A stretch of 64,000 bases of DNA from Gammaproteobacteria bacterium (GCA_021773355.1 JAJFKE010000029.1:1-64000), one strand, 5' to 3'; counted from the stretch's first letter, positions 45,281 to 54,482 are shown. The notes: generated by a model from the letters alone, not told the origin. Made by a program: numbers and translations.

Positions 45281-47008
45281 ATGGACAATTCAGAGCTGGC
45301 AGAACTATTAAACCGTGTCGCGGATGCCTATGAGTTGCAAGGCGTTGAGTGGAAGCCGGCAGCGTACCGGAAGGCTGCCAATTCGGTACAGAATCTGGAA
45401 CAGGATTTGCTCGAAATTTATCGATTCCATGGCATTAAAGGACTAATTGAGCTACCTGGCATCGGCAAGGCAATCGCAGAGCACATCATAGAACTGCTGG
45501 AAACCGGTCACAGTAAAAAAATCGATAGCTTGCTCAAGAAAGTTTCGCAATCTCATAGTGAGATTATGCAGTTAGAGGGAGTAGGTCCGAAGAAAGCCTA
45601 CAAGCTGATAGAAGAATTGCAACTTTCCTCAATAGCAGAATTGAAGGCTGCGGCACAGCAAGGAAAAATTCGTGTCCTCAAGGGCTTCGGTGAAAAAACG
45701 GAGAGCAATATACTAAGGGCTATCGAGATGCATCTCCAGGGCAAGAAGCGTCGGCCATTCGCCGAGATGCTGAAAGAGTCACAATCAATAATCGACTACC
45801 TCAAGCAGCATGCGGTACCGCAAAAAATTGACTACGCCGGTTCGCTGCGTCGAAGAAAAGACACGGTCGGAGACATCGATATTCTGGTGTGCACAGCGCA
45901 GCCGGAAGAACTGATGAAAACATTCACTTCCATGCCACGGGTCGATCATGTGCTCGCACATGGATCTACCAAGAGCAGTGTTGTTCTTAACAATGGTGTG
46001 CAGGTCGATCTTCGGGCGGTACCCGAACAAAGTTATGCAGCGGCGCTGTTGTACTTTACCGGCAGCAAGGAACACAACATCAGGATTCGCGCCCTTGCTA
46101 ACCGCAAGGGTTATCTACTTTCCGAGTATGGGCTTTTCACACTAACAGATAAGAAACCAATTGCCTGTAATAGTGAAAAAAGTATCTACAAGCAACTCGG
46201 GCTTCACTACATTCCGCCGGAATTACGTGAAGTGCGCGGCAAGTTTGAAGCTACAACAATCGCCAGCCTACCGGTTCTTGTTGAGCAGGCTGATCTGAAA
46301 GGAGACCTGCATACACACACGACTTTCAGTGATGGCAACAGTAGCTTGCAGGCAATGGTACAGCGGGCACAGGACATGGGTTACTCCTATATCGCCATCA
46401 CGGATCACTCCATTTCTGCTCGAATCGCCAACGGTCTCAGCCTCGATCGTCTCAAGGCGCAATGGGAGGAAATCGATAATATCGCTGCCAAATTCAAGAT
46501 ACGTATTCTTAAAGGCGCAGAGGTAGACATACTCAAGGACGGCAAGCTTGATTATCCTGATGAAATACTCGAACAGCTTCACGTCGTCATTGGAGCGATT
46601 CATTCCTCGTTCAAAATGCCCGCTTCGGAACTGATACATCGATTGACCCGGGCTTTGTTACATCCCTGCCTCGATATTCTGGCTCACCCAAGTTGCAGGC
46701 TTATTGGTAGACGCGGGCCGTTGCAGATTGATTACAAGCAGGTATTCAAAGTGGCGGCAAGCAATAACAAGATTCTCGAAATAAATAGTCAGCCCAGCAG
46801 AATGGATTTACATGACACTCATATTCTTCAGGCGCGAGACAGCGGGGTGAAGTTCTGTATCAATACCGATGGCCACGGTACCGATGAGTTCGCATTCATG
46901 GGCTATGGCATTGGACTCGCACGTAGAGCCTGGTTAACGAAAAACGATGTGATTAATACGCTGCCGCTTAGCAAGCTGAGAAGATATCTGCCCCGCATTC
47001 CGCAGTGA
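45281..47008 (+). CDS. polX: DNA polymerase X with PHP domain
   Basis: Repair polymerase of 575 residues. N-terminal helix-hairpin-helix region (about 1-130: LPGIGKAIAEHI, LEGVGPKKAYKL, LKGFGEKTE), family X polymerase core (about 140-310: GSLRRRKDTVGDIDILV with catalytic Asp pair, YFTGSKEHNIRIR) and a C-terminal PHP phosphoesterase (about 335-570: DLHTHTTFSDG, ITDHS, EVDIL, IGAIHSS, LAHPS, NTDGHGTDE). The PHP domain gives 3'-5' exonuclease and AP-endonuclease activity in studied enzymes. All metal motifs look intact. Cytoplasmic, base-excision repair. A 42-codon ORF lies just upstream. Confidence 0.97.
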   Translation: MDNSELAELLNRVADAYELQGVEWKPAAYRKAANSVQNLEQDLLEIYRFHGIKGLIELPGIGKAIAEHIIELLETGHSKKIDSLLKKVSQSHSEIMQLEGVGPKKAYKLIEELQLSSIAELKAAAQQGKIRVLKGFGEKTESNILRAIEMHLQGKKRRPFAEMLKESQSIIDYLKQHAVPQKIDYAGSLRRRKDTVGDIDILVCTAQPEELMKTFTSMPRVDHVLAHGSTKSSVVLNNGVQVDLRAVPEQSYAAALLYFTGSKEHNIRIRALANRKGYLLSEYGLFTLTDKKPIACNSEKSIYKQLGLHYIPPELREVRGKFEATTIASLPVLVEQADLKGDLHTHTTFSDGNSSLQAMVQRAQDMGYSYIAITDHSISARIANGLSLDRLKAQWEEIDNIAAKFKIRILKGAEVDILKDGKLDYPDEILEQLHVVIGAIHSSFKMPASELIHRLTRALLHPCLDILAHPSCRLIGRRGPLQIDYKQVFKVAASNNKILEINSQPSRMDLHDTHILQARDSGVKFCINTDGHGTDEFAFMGYGIGLARRAWLTKNDVINTLPLSKLRRYLPRIPQ

Positions 47009-47188
47009 ATGTTTTGCTCGGCCGCAGTTTATCCAGCTTGTGTTAAGCTGGAACAGAACCCTGTGTTGTCTGTATGAGTCAGTTTAGGTCGCTGCCTAAT
47101 TCTAACGACGGCTAAGGTGCCAGGTCTGATTGGAATTCTTTTGTACTGCCCCAACCTGGAATATATAACGGTCGCATCGGAGAACACA

Positions 47189-47620
47189 ATGTCAGATACC
47201 CGTCTCGTAACTTGCCCTCATTGCCATCGAAATAATCGCGTGCCGGTAAACAGACTCACCGGAGAAGGTAAATGCGGCGCTTGCAAACAGCCCCTATTCA
47301 GCGGTCGGCCGATAGAACTGACCGCGGAAAACTTTCGTCGCCATGCCGAATCGGATTTGCCGCTGGTGGTAGACTTCTGGGCGCCATGGTGTGGCCCGTG
47401 CAGACAATTTGCAGCGGTGTTCGAAAACGCCGCTGCAAAACTGGAACCCCGGGTGCAACTTGGCAAGGTAAATACCGAACAGGAACAGACATTGGCGCAG
47501 CAATATGGAATTCGCAGCATCCCCACGTTGGTGATTTTTCACCAAGGCAGGGAGCTTAAACGAATTTCTGGCGCCTTGCCGGAATCCCAGTTCAAGCAAT
47601 GGATTTCCGAGAGCATTTAA
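47189..47620 (+). CDS. trxC: thioredoxin 2 (zinc-binding thioredoxin)
   Basis: Cytoplasmic thioredoxin of 143 residues from the ATG at 47189 (CGGAG seven bases upstream; the frame is open from 47117). The N-terminal zinc ribbon has two Cys pairs (CPHC and CGAC), as in TrxC, followed by the thioredoxin fold with WAPWCGPCRQF and the cis-Pro loop SIPTLVIF. TrxC in E. coli is oxidative-stress induced. The longer frame would add a non-conserved N-terminus. Monocistronic by position, with a structured region after it. Confidence 0.96.
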   Translation: MSDTRLVTCPHCHRNNRVPVNRLTGEGKCGACKQPLFSGRPIELTAENFRRHAESDLPLVVDFWAPWCGPCRQFAAVFENAAAKLEPRVQLGKVNTEQEQTLAQQYGIRSIPTLVIFHQGRELKRISGALPESQFKQWISESI

Positions 47621-47776
47621 GAACTGCGAAGGAACATCCATAACTCATGTTAGCAATGGCGAAATACCGATATTTCAGATTGGGAGGCTTTGCGTTTTAG
47701 AAATGTGAGGCTGCCAGGTAAATGTTCTTTGGCATAGGTTTTTATCGATTTTTGCAGTTAGTATGTGAGAATATAA

Positions 47777-47827
47777 GGAGGGACCAATTTTTGTCCAGCC
47801 ACTTGACCTGGAAAAAATAGTCCCTCC
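47777..47827. repeat. nested inverted repeat between convergent genes
   Basis: GGAGGGAC at 47777-47784 pairs with GTCCCTCC at 47820-47827. Inside it TCCAG pairs with CTGGA. It lies between trxC and the convergent DUF5666-like gene, about 11 bp from the latter's stop, and may serve as a two-way 3' end structure. Confidence 0.5.
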
Positions 47828-47837
47828 CATTTGCCCA

Positions 47838-49100
47838 CTAGAAATCGCCTTCCAGAACAACACCGCCATCCTGCAGTATTTGTACACCGGTAATATCTCT
47901 AACATCTTTATCAGCTGGCAGGAGAGAGTCGAGAGAAACATCCTCACTGGAATCTGCAGACCTGAATTTAACTTCAATCTCACCGGAGTCACTAACTGTG
48001 AAGGTGCCGAAGTCTACTGAATCAGCCCCGAAGAACACCAGGATAGCGTAGTCGGTTCCTGAAGTGGCATCTTTAAGCTCCACCTCAAGTTCCTGTTCAA
48101 TGTCTACACCATCCGAAGCAAACTTGAATTCGACTTTTCCATGGATTTCCAGACCGTCTGCCGCCAGCACTGTTTCCGCACCAACCTCAACTTCATCCGA
48201 TGCAGGACTGTCATCGTCATCACTGGAGTTTCCATTTCCGTTATCATTACCATTGCCCCGGCCATTGTTGGAATGTTCATCGCCTCGTTTGCCACGTTGA
48301 TTATCATCATCGGCATCACCGTCACCGTCTGAGTCCACAGCGATTTCAAATGCTATCAAGGACAAATCTGACAGAAGTTGCCCTTCTGCTTCAATAAATG
48401 TCCCCTCTTCCAATTCTCCGACTATGCTTGTATCTCCATCGACGACCAGGGTAATGGTAGTGCCCCCCTCTATAACGATTGCGATCTCAGTGTCGCTAAA
48501 CGAGACAATCTCACCCTCCAGTTCGATATTGCCTTGTTCCCGGGTGCCAACGTGAATTCGAGTGGCAACCAGAATACTGTCCTTAGTACTTCCGCTAACA
48601 TTGACCAAATCGCCAACGGACAGATCGGTTGCAGCCACTGAGTTACCGCTTCCGTTACCGCGCTGAGTAATATCCGTATCAACATTAATTGTCACGTCAA
48701 CACCAAGCAGCGTAATAACAGGGTCTGCGGCCACCGTATCGATCGCTGTTATGGCTCCGCGGAACCTGAATTGCTCGTCTCCTACATCTAGAATTTCAAC
48801 TTCGTCAGCAACCAGCCCTGCATCGGAGAAGAAACTGTTTACCTTAACAAAGTCACCCGCCGACACATCAGCCAGACCAACTTCTTCACCACTCTCGGAA
48901 ATTTCCGTGTCCCCGTTGACAATGATAGATACGGCTACATCATGGATAGTGACTTCGATTGACCCTTCATTACTGTCAGTCTGGGACACGGCGATGACAA
49001 TGCTGTTAAATTTTAGCTCGCCACCCTTTGCGATCGCGGTGTTAGCAGAAAAGCCGAACGACAGCATTAAGATAGTTAAAAGCGAAGTTGTAACTCTCAT
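47838..49100 (-). CDS. exported DUF5666-repeat protein with Asp/Asn-rich linker
   Basis: Secreted or surface protein of 420 residues. Signal peptide to about residue 24 (SANTAIA/KG). Three similar beta-rich units of about 70-75 residues follow (about 28-105, 110-180, 190-250), each with a pattern like 'I-V-dG-D-T-I ... L-x-x-G-D-x-V-x-V', matching OB-like DUF5666. A low-complexity stretch (about 255-300) is rich in Asp, Asn and Gly (DSDGDGDADDDN), which resembles calcium-binding spacer sequence, and a C-terminal domain of about 120 residues ends in VVLEGDF. Role unknown; ligand binding or envelope attachment is guesswork. Repeat copy A lies just upstream of its start. Confidence 0.8.
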   Translation of the reverse strand: MRVTTSLLTILMLSFGFSANTAIAKGGELKFNSIVIAVSQTDSNEGSIEVTIHDVAVSIIVNGDTEISESGEEVGLADVSAGDFVKVNSFFSDAGLVADEVEILDVGDEQFRFRGAITAIDTVAADPVITLLGVDVTINVDTDITQRGNGSGNSVAATDLSVGDLVNVSGSTKDSILVATRIHVGTREQGNIELEGEIVSFSDTEIAIVIEGGTTITLVVDGDTSIVGELEEGTFIEAEGQLLSDLSLIAFEIAVDSDGDGDADDDNQRGKRGDEHSNNGRGNGNDNGNGNSSDDDDSPASDEVEVGAETVLAADGLEIHGKVEFKFASDGVDIEQELEVELKDATSGTDYAILVFFGADSVDFGTFTVSDSGEIEVKFRSADSSEDVSLDSLLPADKDVRDITGVQILQDGGVVLEGDF

Positions 49101-49791
49101 GTTGATTCCCTTTGTTTATCGAGTTAGTTGAATCTCGATAATCTGAGTGGTGTTTAAGTAGAGTGCTAAAAGATTACCAGTAGCAGAACGTGAAACGGTG
49201 ACGCGAATCACGTTATTTGAACCCATCGCGGGAGTAGGTAGAGAATATGAGGAGTCACTCACAAGTTAATAGCTTATGACGGTTTCATTAATTCAACACG
49301 AGTTTTGTGGGAACGTCTCTCATGCTTCAAAAAAATACGAAATTCTGATCTTGGCAAATCATATTCGATAGAATTGATCGCACTGCCTTCTAGAACGATA
49401 TCCAGTTGTATAAGGACTGTGCACCTTTACGTATAGCGGAGAAGGGCAGTGTCAATATAGATGTTCTTAGGCGGAGGCAGAAATACTGTCAAGGTGGTTT
49501 CCAGAGTTGTCCTAGATCAATGTAACGCGGAGCGTAGATGTTATATACAAGTTTGTCGAGGAATTTAATGAGACACTTTTCTATCGAGCAGAGGCCGGTT
49601 CAGCGCTAATGCTGTCATCATTGAAGCCAAATAGGTAAATCTTCCGGTTTATATGCACAGCGGTCAAATATGTAAATTTAAACGATTCTGAATGAATTCG
49701 GAGAATAGTAACGGAGTTATGCGGAAGCAATACAAATATTATTTCTCAGATTAAAGTGCAGTTTTAATGACAATATCGATAAGAGGCAATT
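49101..49791. other. long intergenic region holding repeat copy A
   Basis: 691 bp between the DUF5666-like start (minus) and the Met-rich gene (plus). Apart from the 117-bp repeat at 49144-49260 I find no supported gene. The rest is AT-rich and has many stops in all frames. It should contain promoters for both flanking genes. Confidence 0.5.
49144..49260. repeat. 117-bp direct repeat, copy A
   Basis: Aligns base for base with 51584-51700 (same orientation, 2440 bp apart). By my count 9 of 117 positions differ and the first 65 bases are identical. It contains a possible stem, AACGTGA (49187-49193) and TCACGTT (49208-49214), kept as a G:U-tolerant pair in copy B. No reading frame is conserved, so it acts as DNA or RNA. 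Confidence 0.9.
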
Positions 49792-50115
49792 ATGAAAAAT
49801 CTATTATTATTTACGGTTGCAATAATGTTGGCTGCTCCGATTTACGCGGCGGAGAATTCTAAGCACGAGCATGCTCACGAAGACACTAGTACAAGTGCAG
49901 GTGGGATGATGGCTATGATGAGTAAAGAGCAGATGATGGCAATGCAGGAACGCATGCAGGAAATGCGAGGGCTTATGGCTTCAATCAAACAGGAACAAAA
50001 TTCTGAAAAACGTATACAGATGATGCAAGAGCATATGGAAAATATGCAAGAAGGCATGCAGATGATGATGAGTCAGATGATGGGACTCCATTCTCAGGAC
50101 TCCGATTCTCAGTAA
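49792..50115 (+). CDS. small Met-rich periplasmic protein
   Basis: Exported protein of 107 residues: signal peptide to about residue 19 (APIYA/AEN), a short His-rich segment (KHEHAHED) and then a long predicted helix with about 25 methionines (GGMMAMMSKEQMMAMQERMQEM). Met and His clusters of this kind bind Cu(I) or Ag(I) in periplasmic copper proteins, so metal binding is a fair guess, though no named family was recognised. First of four small genes bracketed by the 117-bp repeats, with a SHOCT protein next. Confidence 0.75.
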   Translation: MKNLLLFTVAIMLAAPIYAAENSKHEHAHEDTSTSAGGMMAMMSKEQMMAMQERMQEMRGLMASIKQEQNSEKRIQMMQEHMENMQEGMQMMMSQMMGLHSQDSDSQ

Positions 50116-50209
50116 CGATGGTTCGTTGGCACCTTGGCCTACTGTAAATTAGGAATTTAGAGTAGCTGTTGATATTAGCAATTTACTATTGCAACGAAAG
50201 CGAGAAAAC

Positions 50210-50575
50210 ATGAGAAGACTCACTCAGTCTAAGTTTGCCGCATTGGGAGTGCTGATTGTCATGGTGTCCACTGGGGTGTGGGCGCAAGGGCCATCCGATC
50301 CCGAGAGGTATGCCTATGGCTCCCATATGATGTGGTCGGGCAGTGGATGGTTCGGCATGATATTCGGATTGCTATTTATGATTCTGGTGTTCGCCTTAGT
50401 GGTCGCGCTCGCAGTTTTCCTCGTGCGCTGGCTTGGTGACGGCCCAATGCGAGGATCAACAGGGAAAGGGCCAACGACCGAGAGCACTGCGCTTGATATT
50501 CTCAAGCAACGCTATGCTCGTGGTGAGATTGACAAAGAAGAATTCGAGGAGCGTCGCCGTATTCTTAACGAATGA
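50210..50575 (+). CDS. SHOCT-domain membrane protein
   Basis: Small protein of 121 residues. The ATG at 50210 gives a signal or anchor helix (core LGVLIVMVSTGVWA/QG), a His/Met patch (YGSHMMW), one long membrane helix (about 50-78) and a C-terminal SHOCT domain (ALDILKQRYARGEIDKEEFEERR). The longest reading starts at a TTG at 50189 without a ribosome site. SHOCT segments are short oligomerisation motifs; proteins of this build are common near copper or heavy-metal genes. Second of four small genes between the repeats. Confidence 0.82.
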   Translation: MRRLTQSKFAALGVLIVMVSTGVWAQGPSDPERYAYGSHMMWSGSGWFGMIFGLLFMILVFALVVALAVFLVRWLGDGPMRGSTGKGPTTESTALDILKQRYARGEIDKEEFEERRRILNE

Positions 50576-50801
50576 GCACTTCCTGCTTGCCCGAATCTGA
50601 TGTCTGGTTAAGTTATTCCTTCGGATAACCTGAAGTGGTGTGACAGGGAGATTCGATGGTAGGGAGGGATTGCCCATACTTGGAAAGGCATCTCTTTTTT
50701 GTATATCGCCGCGAATCGCCTAAGCCAGGAACGACTAAACATCACATTTCTTCAATTTTTTTTGGATTGATTGTATCTACAGTAAACGTATTTGACTCAT
50801 T

Positions 50802-51158
50802 TTGATTACTGCTAGACAAGCCCTGCTCATTCTAAATGACCCTCCATATGGCACCAAACGCTCTTATAACGGCTTGCGCTTGGCCAAAGCTTTGCGAGCT
50901 GATGGAGTAGAGGTTTATGTGTTTCTTCTTACCGACGCTGTGACCTGCGCCAAGAAAGGCCAAAAAGTGCCGGAAGGTTATTACAATTTGGAGCTTAGGA
51001 TTAAAAACCTGGCAAAAAATAATACCGTGTTGCTGTGTGCCACTTTCATGAATGCTCGCGGTTTGGATGACTCCGAAGTCGTTGAGGGGGCAAGTCGAAG
51101 TACAATGAAGGAATTAGTTGAGATTACAAAGCAAGCTGATAGGGTTCTGGTGTTCTAG
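50802..51158 (+). CDS. DsrE-family sulfur-relay-like protein
   Basis: Cytoplasmic protein of 118 residues with the DsrE/DsrF fold: LLILNDPPYGTKRSYNGLRLA at the N-terminus, VYVFLLTDAVTCAKKGQ and CATFMNARGL. Cys in TDAVTC and LLCATF lie where related proteins carry persulfide. The start is a TTG at 50802, fixed by an in-frame stop three codons upstream. DsrE proteins pass sulfane sulfur in oxidation and tRNA thiolation pathways. YeeE/YedE and rhodanese genes nearby support a sulfur link. Confidence 0.85.
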   Translation: MITARQALLILNDPPYGTKRSYNGLRLAKALRADGVEVYVFLLTDAVTCAKKGQKVPEGYYNLELRIKNLAKNNTVLLCATFMNARGLDDSEVVEGASRSTMKELVEITKQADRVLVF

Positions 51159-51312
51159 CTGAAGGAAAATTTGGATCAAAACATGCCCAAAGATTAAGAA
51201 GAAATCATCAGGGAGTAGTTGACTAATCGGTACCAGTAATTCGCATTGTACAATGCTGCAATTTATCGTATTTTGTCGAAAAATTTATTACCGATCAGCT
51301 GTCCCTTACATC

Positions 51313-51597
51313 ATGTTGCTGAAAACAAAAAAGACTACCCGCAAATGGCTTACACTGCTGTTTGTCGCCAGCTTTCTCCTGAATATCCAGGCCAGCTATG
51401 CCTGCGCCATGATGCCGGATATGGCAGAAAAGCAGACGGAGTGCTGTTGCGGTTCCAATCACCGCATGTCCACTACGCCTGACGCTATAGAAGGGATATC
51501 ATACTCAACAGATTTTGGAGATGCGCATTCTGTTCATGGTCAGATTTGTGACGATCCGCACCAGGGTTGTTGTATTGTCGAAATGAGTGGTGTTTAA
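51313..51597 (+). CDS. small Cys/His/Met-rich exported protein
   Basis: Exported protein of 94 residues from the ATG at 51313. Signal peptide (basic KTKKTTRKW, core LLFVASFLL, cleavage near ASYA). The mature part has CAMMPDM, a CCCG cluster, several His and a final CCIVEMSGV, a metal-binding composition. The last three codons and stop lie inside repeat copy B, so the repeat may have created the present C-terminus. An earlier ATG at 51253 lacks a ribosome site. No family recognised. Confidence 0.65.
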   Translation: MLLKTKKTTRKWLTLLFVASFLLNIQASYACAMMPDMAEKQTECCCGSNHRMSTTPDAIEGISYSTDFGDAHSVHGQICDDPHQGCCIVEMSGV

Positions 51598-51700
51598 GTA
51601 GAGTGCTAAAAGATTACCAGTAGCAGAACGTGAAACGGTGACGCGAATTACGTTATTTGAATTCATCGCGGAAGTTGGTAAAGGATATGAGGAGGCAATC
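51584..51700. repeat. 117-bp direct repeat, copy B
   Basis: Second copy of the element at 49144-49260, same orientation. It begins inside the last codons of the Cys-rich gene. The stem is AACGTGA (51627-51633) with TTACGTT (51648-51654); the C-to-T change is compatible with a G:U pair in RNA. The rest of the 286-bp gap up to the DUF3179 gene has no supported gene. Confidence 0.9.
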
Positions 51701-51883
51701 ATGGAAATGTGAATATAGTGAGGTTCCCTAGATAAGAATTCCTTCTAAGTCCCTAGCATAATACTGGAACCTAAAAGTTCTAGTCGCAATTAATGTTTTC
51801 GTATTCATTTTTTGTAATTTTCATACCACCCTCGGGGTCTCAATATACTCGTAGTAAATATTTACAATAGAAGGCACACGCTA

Positions 51884-52813
51884 ATGCCCTATGTTCTCTT
51901 CGTTGTTTTAACTTGGATAATGCTGGCTGGCACTGCGCGGGGGCAGACTCTTAATGGTTTCGACCTCAGTACTGCCTCAATCCCGCCATCGCTGATAAGG
52001 GGAGGAGGGCCTCCGCGCGATGGAATTCCAGCGATTGATAAGCCGGTCTTTCAATCTGCAAGCTCGGCTGACTGGCTCGATCCCGAAGACCGGGTCATTG
52101 GGATCGTTCTGAATGGAATCGCCCGGGCCTATCCCATAGCTATATTAAATTGGCATGAAGTTGCTAATGATGTTATTGCAGGGCAAAGAATTGTGGTTAC
52201 CTTTTGCCCGCTATGCGGTACCGGAATGGTTTTTGAGAGTAACGTTGAAGGACAGGCTCTGACATTTGGCGTGTCGGGCTTGTTGTATGAGAGCGATGTG
52301 CTGCTTTACGATCGCCAGACAGAAAGCCTCTGGTCACAAATTCTAAGCAAAGGCGTGAGCGGGGAAATGCGCGGCAAGCCACTGCATGCTCTACCTGTCA
52401 CCCACACGAGTTGGAGAGCCTGGCGCCAATCACACCCGGAATCCGAAGTGCTAAGCAGAGATACCGGTTCGTCACGTAATTATGGACAGGACCCATATAT
52501 CGGGTACGCAGATTCACCAAGAACGATGTTTCCCGTTGTCAACCAAGCACCTGGCCCATGGCACTCCAAGGAATGGGTGTTAGGATTTAATATCGGCGAT
52601 CAGTATAAGGCCTACCCGTTTATTGAATTGCGCGCAAACTCGAGTTCGCAAATTCAAGATCAATTATCGGGCGAGAGTTTCACCGTAATTTGGGACGAGG
52701 CCAACCAATCGGCATCAATAGTACGCGATGGTTTGTTGCAACCGAGCATTACCGCCTTCTGGTTCGCCTGGTATGCGTTTCATCCAGAGACATTGATATT
52801 CACTGCCAATTGA
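51884..52813 (+). CDS. exported DUF3179 protein with CPLC motif
   Basis: Exported protein of 309 residues, start after GAAGG. Signal peptide to about residue 21 (TARG/QT). DUF3179 core: DGIPAIDKPVF, a conserved RAYPIAILNWHEVAND, TFCPLCGTGMVF with a CxxC pair, and later LLYDRQTESLWSQ and RNYGQDPY. The function of DUF3179 is not known. The CPLC pair, His and Tyr residues suggest a redox or metal site. It precedes YeeE/YedE on the same strand. A second DUF3179 protein is encoded at 55401-56849 on the other strand. Confidence 0.9.
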   Translation: MPYVLFVVLTWIMLAGTARGQTLNGFDLSTASIPPSLIRGGGPPRDGIPAIDKPVFQSASSADWLDPEDRVIGIVLNGIARAYPIAILNWHEVANDVIAGQRIVVTFCPLCGTGMVFESNVEGQALTFGVSGLLYESDVLLYDRQTESLWSQILSKGVSGEMRGKPLHALPVTHTSWRAWRQSHPESEVLSRDTGSSRNYGQDPYIGYADSPRTMFPVVNQAPGPWHSKEWVLGFNIGDQYKAYPFIELRANSSSQIQDQLSGESFTVIWDEANQSASIVRDGLLQPSITAFWFAWYAFHPETLIFTAN

Positions 52814-53051
52814 AAGAACGGACTACCACATATGATGCCAATATAATGAGCCATCCCCATCCCTACTGTGTATTTGTATTCTTGCTGCTTAACACCCAAG
52901 CCGGCAGAATTCCTGAAGCACTCTCTGTATGTGGCTTTAGGAAACGGATATCGGGATATCGTGGCTAGCATTGTGACTGTGTAAACAGAAGAACCAAATA
53001 GCAACAATGAGTAACCTAACTGAAAATACCAAGCCTCATTCCAGGATATAA

Positions 53052-53978
53052 GTGTTGAATTTGATTCTTCTTCTTTCCTTTGCTGCCGTAATCGGGTATC
53101 TCGCTCAGGTCACCGGGCTTTGTATGGTGCGAGGCGTTCACGATTGGGTTAGGGGTAGAAAGCTTCGGTTGATTGCGATTCTTGGCGGTGGATTTTGGGT
53201 CTATTTGTATCTACCTTTTCTCTCTCAGAATTCAACGATACCAATTGGCTATGAGCTGCACTGGAGTTTTCTGCTGGGCGGCCTGATCTTCGGACTGGGT
53301 GCTGTTGTCAATGGTGCCTGTTCCATTTCCACTGCGAGTCGACTATCCAGTGGTGATTTGCAGATGATATTTACCATGATGGGTTGGCTTGGTGGATGGT
53401 TGTTGCTGGACTTCACCGGTATACAGTTTCAGCATACCGAGCTGACTTCATACAACGAATCGCTGACATGGATCATAGTCTTGTGTTTGATACTCGGTAG
53501 CGTCTGGGTATATGTCAAACAGAGTAAAAGTTGGAATATTTGGAGCGGCATCATGTTAGTGGGAATTCTAGCGGGCGCTATTTTCTTGCTGCAACCAGCC
53601 TGGTCACCAAGTGATTTTGTCAAAGACTTAGGCTTGGCAATTCTTAGAAAAAATCCTCAAATTCTCCCGGCTGTAGATAGAATTGCAATTTTGATGGTGA
53701 TGTTGCTGGGCATGAGTATTGGTGCCTGGCGCTATCGACGATTTAAATGGTTAGCGCCAAACCTGCGCGGAATAATCAAGCATTTTTCCAGCGGCATTTT
53801 GATGGGGCTCGGCGCCGCAATTAGCCTAGGAGGAAATGATTTTCAACTGTTGATGGCCCTACCTGCACAGTCCCTATCCGGCATTTTAGCGATTGCCGGA
53901 ATAATTATCGGCATTAGGCTAGGGATATTTCTAAATGCCAGACATATTTTTGTTAAAGAGATTCGAGGTAGTACATAG
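53052..53978 (+). CDS. YeeE/YedE-family (thiosulfate transporter-like) membrane protein
   Basis: Integral membrane protein of 308 residues with about nine hydrophobic segments. The GTG start follows AGGA by six bases. Two family motifs with conserved Cys are visible: TGLCMVRGVHDW near residue 20 and GLGAVVNGACSISTASR near 90, as in YeeE/TsuA channels where Cys residues relay thiosulfate. The second half has the matching GLGAAISLGGNDFQL, in which the Cys is replaced. Uptake of a sulfur compound is inferred from family. Lies 238 bp after DUF3179 and converges with TlpA. Confidence 0.88.
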   Translation: MLNLILLLSFAAVIGYLAQVTGLCMVRGVHDWVRGRKLRLIAILGGGFWVYLYLPFLSQNSTIPIGYELHWSFLLGGLIFGLGAVVNGACSISTASRLSSGDLQMIFTMMGWLGGWLLLDFTGIQFQHTELTSYNESLTWIIVLCLILGSVWVYVKQSKSWNIWSGIMLVGILAGAIFLLQPAWSPSDFVKDLGLAILRKNPQILPAVDRIAILMVMLLGMSIGAWRYRRFKWLAPNLRGIIKHFSSGILMGLGAAISLGGNDFQLLMALPAQSLSGILAIAGIIIGIRLGIFLNARHIFVKEIRGST

Positions 53979-53993
53979 AGCCATGAGTGCCCA

Positions 53994-54482
53994 CTATAGC
54001 TCCTTCAAGAGATTCAAGATTTCCTGCTTTAGCTCTATCTCATCGCCAGCTTTATAGTCGCGGTATTTCCTAACTATGCGACCTGCAGGACCGATTAGAT
54101 AGGATACCGGGAGGCTTCTTATTCCGTAAGGTTTTCCAATAGCACCTTCCGGGTCGGCCATTACAGGATAGGAGACAGGATGATCTTCCAGAAATTCCAA
54201 TCCGTTCTCAGTGTTTTCGTCGACGTTGACAGCTATGATTTCGAACCGGGGGTCGTCAATTTCGCGATACATCTTATCGTAGGCCGGAAGCGACAGCAGA
54301 CAGGGGGGGCACCAGGATGCCCAGAAATCCAGGAATACAACCCTGCCGCGGTAATCGGATAATTGGATAAGTCCGTTGCCGCCGATTTCTGCGGCGCTGA
54401 AATCCAACGCTAGTTCTTGCGCGAATGTGAGGCCAGGCAAAAAGAGAATAAGAAATGGCAGTTTGAGTGGGTTAAAGCGCAT
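53994..54482 (-). CDS. TlpA-like periplasmic thioredoxin
   Basis: Exported thiol-disulfide reductase of 162 residues. Signal peptide to about residue 21 (LTFA/QE), thioredoxin fold with active site WASWCPPCLLS and cis-Pro region SLPVSYLI, plus the TlpA insert region (VDENTENGLEF). Such proteins reduce disulfides in clients such as copper-chaperone Cys pairs or apo-cytochrome c. It overlaps the beta-barrel gene by 11 bp and is last in the DUF3179-barrel-TlpA operon, so a DUF3179 or barrel Cys pair is a plausible client. Confidence 0.92.
   Translation of the reverse strand: MRFNPLKLPFLILFLPGLTFAQELALDFSAAEIGGNGLIQLSDYRGRVVFLDFWASWCPPCLLSLPAYDKMYREIDDPRFEIIAVNVDENTENGLEFLEDHPVSYPVMADPEGAIGKPYGIRSLPVSYLIGPAGRIVRKYRDYKAGDEIELKQEILNLLKEL

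Noticed and set aside
49144..51700. insertion sequence bounded by the 117-bp repeats
   Set aside because: No transposase or terminal inverted repeats between or within the copies; reported only as direct repeats.
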